From assembly GCF_963924675.1 (NCBI RefSeq), contig NC_089222.1, positions 135,062,281-135,126,280 of the forward strand: 64,000 nucleotides of DNA, in the 5' to 3' direction. Positions 1 through 11,200 of this stretch are shown here, piece after piece (the first letter of the stretch is position 1; each line of letters starts with the position of its first letter). This DNA comes from Phocoena phocoena (Eukaryota > Chordata > Mammalia > Artiodactyla > Phocoenidae). A program made the translations under genes and the position numbers. Under the pieces are notes generated by a model. That model did no database searches and was not told the origin of the DNA. It saw nothing but the letters and a program-made list of their open reading frames with translations.

Positions 1-259
1 AGCCCTGGACCAGGAAGATCCCACATGCCACGGAGCAACTAAGCCCTTGCGCCACAACTACCAAGCCTGCACTCTAGACCCCGTGAGCCACAACTACTGA
101 AGCCCGCACACGTAGAGCCCGTGCTCTGCAACAAGAGAAGCCACCGCAATGAGAAGCCCACGCACCACAACAAAGAATAGCCCCAGCTCGCCACAACTAG
201 AGAAAGCCCGCATGCAATGAAAGTCCAATACAGCCAAAAATTAATTAATTAATTTTTTA
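1..259 (+). mobile_element. CHR-type SINE, type A, cut by the window edge
   Basis: Starts inside the element at 'agccctggaccaggaag' and ends in gcagccaaaaa-type sequence with an ttaa-rich tail. Confidence 0.88.
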
Positions 260-791
260 AAACTAGGAAACTAATATAGACAGTAGAAGGTCTCCGGGAT
301 GCTCTGATGAGTGCCCAGCCCCAACCAAGCTCTCACCCCTGAGACCCTGCACATCCCTCCCTGGAAGGAGAACTTCATTTCTCAGCTCAGCTTTGGCATC
401 CACTGGGCTATAGCAGCCACAGTGAGTGGGATGGGCCTGATCAGGAGACCAGCCTCCCGCCATGCTGCGCCTTTGGCCCAGCTTCCATGAGGCCTGGTAT
501 GAGTTGGCAGCAGTGCTGGTGAGCTGCTTGAATTAAGATCTAGAATGGAGGTCAGCCCAAGGTCATAGCTGTGAAGACAGTGGACATTCTGTAAGTAAAC
601 AAGTGGCCACAGACTCTAGGTAATGTACCTTTCAGAAGAAAGCAGCGGGCCAGGCTATCAGCTGATCTGGGCATCCTTCTTTAAGATTGGATGCATTTAC
701 TGAAATTGTGTGGTTTGAGTTTCCTGCTTTGAATTCTGGAACGGCATGTTTTTCAAACTTTACTTTCCGCCTCTGGGTGTTTCTCATTAAT

Positions 792-826
<35 letters not shown>

Positions 827-1126
827 TCTGCTGCGTCGGGTCTTTGTTGCTGTGCGCGGGCTTTCTCTAGTTGCAGCGAGCGGGGGCTACTCTTTGTTGC
901 ACAGGCTTCTCATTGCGGCGGCTTCTCTTGTTGCGGAGCACGGGCTCTAGGCATGCAGGCTTCAGTAGTTGCAGCACACAGGCCCTACAGCTCACGGGCT
1001 TCAGTAGTTGTGGCGTACAGGCTTAGTTGCTCTGTGGCATACGGGATCCTCCCGGACCAGGGATCAAACCCATGTCCCCTGCGTTGGCAGGCAGATACTT
1101 TACCACTGCGCCACCAGGGCAGTCCC
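792..1126 (-). mobile_element. CHR-type SINE, type A
   Basis: Reverse copy beginning with a poly-T run (798-835) and ending in the head sequence ccaccagggcagtcc. Flanked by CATTAAT (785-791 and 1127-1133). Confidence 0.9.
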
Positions 1127-1919
1127 CATTAATCTTTAAATCTCAGAGAAAGTCTATCATTACGGTCTGTTTTCTTACTAGAGCAAAGGCTCCCGTGAGG
1201 GCAGCCTCTAGCCCAATCCTGTAAAGCACCTGCTTGGAGTTGTGTCTCCCAGGTCACCCCGAAAAGGGGGATTCAGATCTTGGTGGCAGTTCCCTGGGGA
1301 ATGTGTTATTCTATCGTTTGTAGTTCTCAGACTTCAGTGTGCATGAGAATCAGCTGGGGAGCTTGTTGAAAATGCAGAATTCCTGGTCTGGGGCGGAGCC
1401 TGGGAATCTGCATTTTAACTTCAGTGCTTGTGATGCTGGGGGGGTCTTTGAGAAACACAGTGACTCTGATGAAGCCCAGAAGACAAGTCCTCACCCTCCC
1501 AGGTGTCTGTGGGCTTTGCACGCCTGGTTTGGGGTATGTTTCTGTGTGTGTGTGCGCGCACCCATGTTTGTGGACGTTTACCAAACACTCCTTTGGTATA
1601 AGTCTGGGTCTAATGCATGTCAAGTGGTCATCAAGTTAATTTTCTCCACAGCCTTCTGCAGTCTACTGTTACTTATTCCTTACTCCTGACGAAGAAACAG
1701 AAGCCCGGGCTGTTAAGTTACCCACACTTACTAAACGTAAAACAGGCATTCTGGTTCAGCCAGACCCCATACCCAGGACCCATTCATAAGGACTGGAACC
1801 TGCAAGTGGAAAGGCATCCCCAAGCCCCCCTTTTTCCCACGGTCTGTGTCAGTGGTGCCGTCTTTAGTCAAAGGCTAAAGGAGTAGGGGAGAACGGGTAA
1901 TACCAAAAACCGAGGCGTA

Positions 1920-2036
1920 ATGGGAAGGAATCCAAAAGAGGGGATATATGTATATGTATGGCTGATTCATTTTGCTGTTCAGTAGAAACTAACACAGCAT
2001 TGTAAAGCAACTATACTCTAATAGCAATTAGTTAAA
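1920..2036 (+). mobile_element. L1 3'-end insertion
   Basis: Short 5'-truncated L1 3' end (gctgattcattttgctgttc ... gtaaagcaactatact) with a poly-A tail. Flanks share aaaaccgaggcgta (left) and aaaaccaaggcata (right), which differ only at CpG-type changes, so they look like an aged target-site duplication. Confidence 0.8.
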
Positions 2037-2166
2037 AAAAAAAACCAAGGCATAGGAATGGTCTGGTAGAGTGCATTGGAATATTTTTGTAATCGATTTT
2101 TCTCCTCTTGACCCTCCCTTTCTCTCCCTCCTCTCCCCCCTTCTCTTATTCTCTGTCCCTGTCAAG

Positions 2167-2299
2167 ACACCCCCTTCCAGCTGCCTGCTCCTCGAAACCT
2201 GAAGGTTCACCTGTACAACGCCCAGCAGGCTCTGAGCTGGGAGCCCGTGTCCCTGAACAATGACACAAGGCCGGTGGTCTACCAGGTGCAGTATAAATA
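2167..2299 (+). CDS. IFNGR2: IFNGR2 exon 2 (start of first fibronectin III domain)
   Basis: Phase 1 start: the first Asp codon is split with exon 1. Encodes DTPFQLPAP... to ...VVYQVQYK, the N-terminal strands of domain 1, with an NDT sequon. The acceptor follows an unusually long pyrimidine tract (about 2098-2166), and the donor is AAATA|gtaagc, splitting a Tyr codon. If read through, the exon would meet a TAG at the donor itself. An L1 3' end sits only about 130 bp upstream. Confidence 0.95.
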
Positions 2300-5200
2300 G
2301 TAAGCGACATTTCTGTTGGCATTCTTACTGGGAGCTGGGGTTGGGAGCTTGTTACGGAACCTGAGGCCAGCTGCCTGTTCTTGCCTCTTGGCAGGATTGT
2401 AAGCAAATCCATGGGAAGCAGATAGTTCTCTTGTACTTTTTACATCTCCAAGGACAGAGATTTCACAACACCCCATGCATCTGAAGGCTGAAAGGACCCT
2501 GGCCATCAGAGAACTCAGCGGTCTAACCACATGAGTGCTTAGTTTGGTGAAAGCGGATTCCTCAGTTTCAAGAGAAGATGCATAAAAAGCCTTCCTGTCT
2601 TGAAAGGGCAAGAGGCATCTTTTGGTCTTCATCTCTTTCAAGTGTCAAAATCTGGTTTATTTAGGCTTGTGGGCCAAATTTAGTCTAATAAGGAAGTTAT
2701 TCATCTAATGAACTATTAATTCTCAGTTTCTAAGCTGGTGTTCCATTTTGCATTTTTTTCCAGCCCCTCATTCTGTCTCTCACCTACTTTTCAAGCTTTT
2801 TTACAGTTTGCCATCACTTGATTTGCAGTATAGACACACAGGGGAAGAAGAAAGGCAAAATCCAAGTCCTTGTTTACCTTGTTAAATGAATTAAGTGGAG
2901 ACTAAGTTAAAATTATTGTGTTGTGGGAATTCCCTTGCGGTCCAGTGGTTAGGACTCCACTCTTCCAATACACAGGGCGTGAGTTCAATCCCTGGTCGGG
3001 GAACAAAGATCCTGCATGCCACACGGTGCACACACACACAAAAAATTATCGGCTAAGTCACTTTTAGATTACTAAATAAGCAAAATTTTATAAAATAGGA
3101 ATGCTAGGGGCTTCCCTGGTGGCGCAGTGCTTGAGAGTCCGCCTGCCGATGCAGGGGACACAGGTTCATGCCCCGGTCCGGGAAGATCCCACATGCCGCG
3201 GAGCGGCTGGGCCCGTGAGCTGTGGCCGCTGAGCCTGCGCGTCCGGAGCCTGTGCTCCGCAACGGGAGAGGCCACAACGGTGAGAGGCCCGCGTACCGCA
3301 AAAAAAAAAAAAAAAAGGAATGCTCAGTGCTTTTGAGAATGTAGCTGGTGGATACAGTGCTGGATCAGGATCAGTTATGAGCACAGCCCCCTTAGAAAAT
3401 AATTCTACTCTTCACTTACAATCGTAGGGATGTCCATGTTACTTTTATCCTAGGCAGACAATACGACCCCCCCATCAGGAAAAAAAACAAACTTATATTC
3501 ATGAAGATATACTGATACATTGAAGTGTCTATTCATGTCCATTAGCCGGAAGGTGGCAAACTGTGTCAAGTTTTAACTTATGGATGAACCCTTAGGTGAC
3601 CAGTAAAAAGGGTAGTTATGTGTCACATGACAGCAGGTGCAACTGTATGCGACATGGAATGAGTCTGTGGTCAAGAGCAGGCAGGCAATGTAGAAAAATT
3701 ACAGATGGTTAATTTGTTAGAGGAGTAGTTTCCAGATGACTTCGTTTTCATCATGAACTGTCCATTGTAACAATACTTGCTTAACAAAAATAAATTCTGA
3801 ACTGGGATTTGAGTACTATCTCTGGATCGCATTTATCTATTTCTTAAGTGATTATAAATTACAAACATGATCATCTGTAATAAAAGGACCAGTCCATGAG
3901 GACCGGCTACATAATTTGCGGGGCCTGGTGCAAAATGAAAACATAGGGCCCCTTGTGCAAAAACTATTGGGAATTTCAGGGTGGTAAAGCAGAGCTTCAA
4001 ACCAGGTGCCCTCCTAGGAGTACAGCTTTGTGCCACTGCGCAGGTCACATGCCCGTGAAGCTGGTCCTGCTCGGCATTGAGTAAACATGGTATCCTAGAG
4101 CCACACAAGAAGATTTCAGTAAGGGGAAGTTACAGCTGATCTGTTGACTAGCATTCCTTAGCCTTGACTGGGGAAGTACATTTGTGGGTTGACAGAGCAC
4201 CTCTAAATATTAGAAGTATTTGTTAAAGCCTTTGACAGTTTCACATCACAGACCAACCTGTTTCACTGTGTTTTCTATTCGGAAAGCATTTTGTAGATAT
4301 TTTATCAGGTTAGAGGTTGGTTTGGGATGTGATGTGTTGAATGTGAATGTCCCTATTTGTAAAAGCTGAGGGGGTCACTGAAAACTCAAACAGAAGCTAA
4401 TTTTGTTTTCTTTTCCAATTACAGATTTGATCTTGGAAGAGGGCCTTTGCTTTTTTTGTTGGTTTGTTTCTAGGTACTTTCACATGTTTAGGACATTTTA
4501 GTTACATTAAATAATTTAATTTTGAGGCTCCTGGGACTTAAAAGTTTCCATTCTGTTTCTCTCCAGTAAAACATCACTATAATTATAAATAAACGTGCCT
4601 CTGTTTTTTGACAGTCACAGTAGCAAAGGCAAAATTACATAGAGCACTTTGTGGGCAAATTTTAAGTTTAAATCAGAAGTTGCAGATCATGTGGCCTAAA
4701 GTCTGTGTTTGGTCACAGTGTTTAATTTTTTTTTTCCAATTAGTGCCAACATTTAAACATCTGGAGATTTCACTTAAAAAAAAAAAAAGAACCGAATTTC
4801 TGTTTTTTTCTTGAAAATAAAAACAGGCAGACAGCAGGGCCCTTTCTAGGTCACACCCCACTTGCCCAGTCTTCCCAATGCATTTTTTAAATGTCATTGT
4901 TTTATAATTTTAATAGCAATACATTTTCTTTATAGAAAATGTGGAAAATCCAGAAAAGTAAAAAGAATAAAATTAAAACAACCTGCTGTCCAAGAAAAAT
5001 CACTATTCTCATTTTAGTGTATTTCTCTCTAGACATTTTTTTCTAAATACATGCAGTTGTTTGCAAATGTGCCAGCATGTGTGTAAGACTGAAACAAAAC
5101 TGGGGTTATGCTTCTGGGTCCTGTTTCCTTTTTTTCTTTCCTTTTAACTTAATGTAGTTAAGCATGTAGCCACTTTTTTCATACAGTTATTTCTGTGTGA

Positions 5201-8200
5201 ACATTTTTATTCTATGTTCTGTTATATGATGTATCACTCAGGATTTTTTAAACTTTTCCTCACTCACGAGTGGTATAAATAGTTGACAGTTTGTGACTGT
5301 TATAAGTAATGTCCTCAAACATAAACTGTGTCGGATTGTTTTCTTACATTTCTGGACGATGACTTGCTGGGTTCAAAGGGAAAAAACTTCATCATTTTTG
5401 GAAGTGATGTAACAGAGGCTGGACAGTGAAATCATTGGTTGCCCAGGTGTTTAACAGACATTTAGATGGTGGTTACTAGGCACCAGGCCCTGATCCAGGC
5501 ACTTTCCTGGTGTCCACTGTTTCAACTGTCAGGACAACCCTGAGAGTCAGATGCTATAGCTCATCCCATCTTATAGATAAGAAGACTGAGGAACAGAGAA
5601 GTGAGGTAACTGGGATTTGAACCCAGGTAATCTGGCCCCAGAGTCCACGTGTTTAATCATTATGCTGTTCTCCCTCTCATGATGAGGTTGCTTTCAAAAT
5701 TAGGTAAAAGGGACAGAGGCCATCCACATGAGTACATTGCCAGGAGCCAGGGCTACTTGCTGGGTAAGGCTCAGACTGGCTGATTCAACATAAGCCTGGG
5801 CAAGAGGGTGGGAGTCCAGACCAGACATGGGGCAGTGCCATGCTCGTGAGGCTGTGTCCATTTCATTATCCATTTAAATGGGGCCCACAGCACCTTATTT
5901 TTACCCTTTGCAATTAGACGGGGAGGCCACCTTCCAGAACTCCACTTCTCCCCACCCCCACAAACTGCTGACCTTCATGTGTCAGCTCTCATTTAAATTT
6001 GGATGGCTTGTGCCCTTTTAAACACCTTTTTTGAGAAACACTTTTAAAAAGTAGTTCTGAAATTCAACGGATTTCTGTGTATTGATTTTGTAACCTGCAG
6101 CTTTACCGAATTCAATGATGAGCTCTAGTAGTTTTCTGGTAGCGTCTTTAGGATTTTCTATGTATAGTATCATGTCATCTGCAAACAGTGACAGTTTTAA
6201 CTTCTTTTCGAATTTGGATTCCTTTTATTTCTTTTTCTTCCCTGATTGGCTAGGACTTCCAAAACAATGTTGAATAAAAGTGGCAAGAGTGGAGCTCCTT
6301 GCCTTGTTCCTGACCTTAGAGGAAATGCTTTCAGCTTTTCACCCTTGAGTCTGATGTTAGCTGTAGGTTTGTCATATGTGGCCTTTATGATGTTGAGGCA
6401 GGTTCCCTCTATGCCCACTTTCTGGAGAGTTTTTATCATAAATGGGTGTTGAATTTTCTCAAAAGCTTTTTCTACATCTATTGAAATGATCATGTGGTTT
6501 TTATTGTTCAATTTGTTGATATGGTGGATCACACTGATTGATTTGCGCATATTGAAGAACCCTTGCATCCCTGGGATAAATCCGAAAGGGGCAAGCTTGG
6601 AGGTGAGGGGAGGAGATGGAACATGGGTGGTCAGTTCCCTGGCAAATCAGGGAGAGGGCCTTTTGCCCCAGTTCAACAGCTGGGATTGCCCCAGTTCAAC
6701 AGCCCTTGTGAAGCACACCACCCCCAGACTGAGAGGGGGTGCCTGTGGTTTGTGGTCCCTTTCCCCATTAGGGCCTGTGACCCCAGGGCGTGGTGGTATG
6801 TGAGTATGGTGGGCATCTTCTGTGGAATCCCTGGCCACACATCTTGATGTGGCTTTCATCTGGTCACCTGCCACATTAGCAGAAGATAAGCCTCCAGGCA
6901 GGGTCAGAGGTACACTTAGAAGCACACGTGTTGTGTGAGAGCTGGTGGCCGTGACCCCCCAGCCTCATTTCTCCTGTCTCCCCTGGCCTTGCTTTCCAGG
7001 CCAGAGTTGCTGTCCAGGGCACAGCCTGTCCCTAGAGGGGACAGTGCCTGCTGCCGCACTACTGAGGCTTCTAGAGCTACCTCCCTGCCTTTTCTCAAGT
7101 CAGTCACCTAAGGACAGAGCTCAGAGTCAGCGAGTAGAATCCCACGTGGGCAGGTGGCATTGGGACTCTGGGGAATGCATTCTCACTTACAAGGATGCAT
7201 GGCCTTACATTTGGCAAAGTTTTCATGTGGCCAAGACTCTCTTTAAATGGGCAGCTATGAGGTAAAAACAAACTCTACACCAGCAGGAAGTATGGGTATG
7301 GTTTGTATGAACACAGTATCATTCCTAAGACATAGGCTACAGAGGCTGAGTTTGAAGCATTAAAATCAACTGTAGAACAAAACGGCAGAAAATGTTTGCA
7401 AATCATATATCTGATAAGGAACTTGTATCCAGAATGTATAAAGAACTCTTACAACTCAAAATTAAAAGGCAAATAACCCAATTAAAATACAGACAAAGGA
7501 CTTGAGTAGACAGTTCTCCAAAGAAGATATGCAAATAGCCAATAAGCATGTGAAAAGATACTCAACATCATTAGTCACCAGGGAAAATACAGCCACTTGG
7601 ATGGCTACAATAAAAAAGGCATGGGCTTCCCTGGTGGTGCTGTGGTTAAGAATCCACCTGCCAGGGCTTCCCTGGTGGCGCAGTGGTTGAGAGTCCGCCT
7701 GCTGATGCAGGGGACACGGGTTCGTGCCCCGGTCCGGGAAGATCCCACATTCCGCGGAGCAGCTGGGCTCGTGAGCCATGGCCGCTGAGCCTGCGCATCC
7801 GGAGCCTGTCCTCCGCAACGGGAGAGGCCACAACAGTGAGAGGCCCACGTACCGCAAAAATAAAATAAAATAAAACTACCTAATTTGGAAACTTTAAAAA
7901 AAAAAAAAAAAAGAATCCACCTGCCAATGCAGGGAACACGGGTTCGAGCCCTGGTCCAGGAAGATCCCACATGCCGCGGAGCAACTAAGCCTTCGTGCCA
8001 CAACTACTGAGCCTGCGCTCTAGAGCCTGCAAGCCACAACTACTGAGCCTGTGTACTACAACTACTGAAGCCCGCGCGCCTAGAGCCCTTGCTCCGCAAC
8101 AAGAGAAGCCACCGCAATGAGAAGCCTGCGCACCGCAATGAAGAGTAGCCCCTGCTCGCCGCAACTAGAGAAAGCCCGTGCGCAGCAACAAAGACCCAAT

Positions 8201-11200
8201 GCAGCCAAAAATAAATAAATAAATTTAAAAAATAAAATAAAATAAAAAAGGCATAATAACAAGTGTTGGTGACGTTAAGGAGAAATTGGAACCCTCATAC
8301 GTTGTGGGTGGGAATGTAAAATGGTGCAGCTACTTCGGAAATCAGTTAAAAATAGAGTTACCATATGACCCGGCAAGTCCACTCCTAGGTATACACCCCA
8401 CAGAACTGAACATAAGTTCACAAAGAAATGTACACATGAATATTCTTAGCATTATTCACAATAGCCAAAAAGTGGAGACAACCCAGGTGCCCATCAGCAG
8501 ATCAGTGGATAAACTAAATGTGGTATGTACATACAATGGGACATTATTTGGTCATAAGAAGGGATGAAGTACTGATACATGCTACAACACGTATCACGCT
8601 TGAAAACATACTAAGTAAAACAGGCCAAGTGAAGGGCACTCGTCACAAAAGACCACATAGTTTATGATTGTATTTCTATGAAATGTCCAGAACAGGCAAA
8701 TCCATAGAGATAGAAAGTAGATCAGTGGTACCGTAGGGCTTGGGGGGTGGAGGAAGTGGAGAGCGACTGCTGTAGGTGCAGGGGTTTTTAGGGGATGATG
8801 AATGTGTTCTGAAATGGATTGTACTGAGGCTGCACGACAGTGTGAATTTACTGAAATCCATTGAACTGTACACTTTAAATGGGGGTAGTGTATGGTATGT
8901 GAGCAATGTCTCAATCAAAAACATCGAATTAAAATCTCATCTCTGGGGCTTCCCTGGTGGCGCAGTGGTTGAGAGTCCGCCTGCTGATGCAGGGGACGCG
9001 GGTTCGTGCCCCGGTCCGGGAAGATCCCACATGGCGCGGAGCGGCTGGGCCCGTGAGCCACGGCCGCTGAGCCTGCGCGTCCGGAGCCTGTGCTCCGCAA
9101 CGGGAGAGGCCACAGCAGTGAGAGGCCCGCGTACCGCAAAAAAAAAAATAAAAAAATAAAATATAAATATAAATAAATAAATAAAAACTCATCTCTGGGG
9201 AAACTTAATATGTGATCAAAGAGAGACTTGTGCAAAGTAAAATCCTTCTTCCCTTTGCAGCAGCACTAGTAGTACCTGGTATGACGTCAACAGAAAAGAC
9301 AGCAGGGTGGATTGTACGAACCTCACCGGGACAGAGTGCAACTTTACCGCAAATAGCCTCTCGGAGGGCTTCCCACGGCATTTCAACATCACTTTACGCC
9401 TCCGAGCTAAGCTGGGGGACCTCGTCTCTGCCTGGGTAAAGGCGCCTTGGTTCGAACACTATCGGAATGGTAAGACGACTTGGGTACAAACTTCCTTCAA
9501 CGTTTGCAGGTTTTCTTCACTTTCCTCTTCGCTGAGCGGTACTGACTCCCCGCCCCTCCGTCCTGCCTCTCACCCTAAATAACCAGCACCCAGGTGGGTA
9601 TGATGGTCAAACCCGAGTACTGACCACGGAAGCTGGGGCTAGGGGAGGGTGATTTGCTAGGCCTGGGAGTTGTCAAACCGCAGCCCGCAGGTCAAATCCC
9701 GCCCACCAACCGGTTTTTGTAAAGTTTTATCGGAAAGAAAATGTGTTATATATGTACAATGGAATGCCACTCAGCCATAAAAAAGAATGAAATAATGCCA
9801 TTTGCAGCAACACGGTTGGACCTAGAGATTATCATACTAAGTGAAGTAAGTCAGAGGAAGAAATATTGTATGATATCACTTACATGGGGAATCTAAAAAC
9901 ATGATACAAATGAACCTATTTACAAAACAGAAACAGACTCACAGACATAGAGAACAAACTTATGGTTACCCAAGTCGAAAGGGGGCGAGGGATAAATTTG
10001 GAGTATGGGATTAAGATATACACACTACTATATATAAAATAGATAAACAACAAGGACCTACTGTATAGCACAGGGAACTTATAATAACCTATAATGGAAA
10101 AGAATCTGAAAAAGAATACATGTATAACTGAATCACTTTGCTGTACACCTGAAACTAATACAATATTGTAAATCAACTATACTTCAATTTAAAAAAAAAA
10201 AGTTTTATCGGAATGCAGTTTCCCCATCTTTTCATATACTGTCTATGGCTGCTTCCAAGCTGCAACAGGCGAGCTGAGTAGTCGCAACAGGGGCTGCGTG
10301 ACCAGTCAGAGCCTCAGTTCACTCTGGTGCTTTACTGAGAAAGTTTGCTAACCTCTGTGCTGGAGGGAATACTAGCATATTGGCTTCACTGATCACTGTT
10401 ACATGGCACAACTTCTTTTACGTTCAGGAAGGATTTTAGTTCAGCCTTGAACAGTACCTGGCACATAGGAGAAAATATCTGTGGAACGATTGAATGAACA
10501 GATATGCTCCCAGATGTTGGAAGGGAGCATGAGAGTCGTCAGACACTAGTTTATAGATGTGTTCCTTCAATTATTCATTTTTCACATGGTCAGCCGTGCC
10601 TAATGTTTCTCCGGTCTCTATGCAAACACAAAGTGTGGAACTTTGTGGGATCCTGATTCAAATTAAACAGAGGTATAAGACAATTGGGGAAATGTGATCA
10701 CTGTCTAGATCTTTGATGATTTATAAAGCAATTGTTGCTAATATACTTTAGGTGTTGTAATGGTATTTTGTTATGTTTTTTTAAAAAGGCGGGGAGTCTG
10801 GTCTTTTCAAGATACATACTGAAGTATTTACAGATGCAATGATGTAATGTCTGAGATTCCTTCAAAATAATCCAGAGAGTGGGAGGGGCAAGGTGGTCCT
10901 TACGAGGTGGATGGGCACAGGAGAAACAAAACTTGTCAGGGCTTGATGGTTGCTTTAAAGTTGGGTGATGAGTACATGAGCTTTGTTTACAGTCTTCTCT
11001 CTACTTTCTATATGTTTGAAATTTTCTGTAATAGAAGCTAAGAAAGGGGCTTTCCTGGTGGTGCAGTGGTTAAGACTCCACACTCCCGGTGCAGGGGGCC
11101 CGGGTTTGATCCCTGGTCAGGGAACTAGATCCTACATGCATGCCGCAACTAAGAGTTCACATACCGCAACTAAGACCCAGCACAACCAAGATAAATAAAT

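Larger units (their letters stand above)
1..2166 (+). other. IFNGR2: IFNGR2 intron 1 (right part)
   Basis: Contains a truncated type A SINE (1-259), a reverse type A SINE (792-1126) and an L1 3' end (1920-2036), then a 70-bp pyrimidine tract leading to exon 2. The rest (260-790 and 1135-1915) is not recognised. No CpG island or signal-peptide exon is present, so exon 1 is further left. Confidence 0.8.
7360..8935 (+). mobile_element. Old L1 3' half, interrupted by nested SINEs
   Basis: L1 sense sequence 7370-7611 (ctgataaggaacttgtatcc, gaagatatgcaaatagccaa) continues after the SINE cluster at 8255-8935 (ccatatgacccggcaagtcc, cacaatagccaaaaagtgg, gaactgtacactttaaat). The break point is marked by the SINE target-site duplication. 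Confidence 0.85.
2300..9263 (+). other. IFNGR2: IFNGR2 intron 2
   Basis: About 7 kb. It holds two SINEs (2925-3041 and 3106-3315), an old LINE-like stretch (4885-5410), a MIR (5450-5680), the antisense L1 piece (6054-6592), an old L1 (7360-8935) broken by nested SINEs, and a type B SINE next to exon 3 (8949-9187). Stretches 3330-4880 and 6600-7360 show nothing I can name; 6662-6712 has a short duplication of ttgccccagttcaacagc. Confidence 0.8.

Noticed and set aside
263..790. Possible coding-like stretch left of the reverse SINE (a frame with AWYELAAVL and FTEIVWFEFPALNSG)
   Set aside because: Stops interrupt it repeatedly, no family is recognised, and no splice-framed exon can be drawn. It might be a decayed retrocopy, but I cannot support it.
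824..1132. Open frames of 60-130 codons over the SINEs (for example here and at 3072-3384, 7597-8262 and 16336-16889)
   Set aside because: They lie entirely within SINE copies on both strands, and the same peptide patterns recur at every copy; they are not genes.
6945..7265. 106-codon open frame on the + strand
   Set aside because: No recognisable domain, no splice context, and it lies inside IFNGR2 intron 2 next to an L1 fragment.
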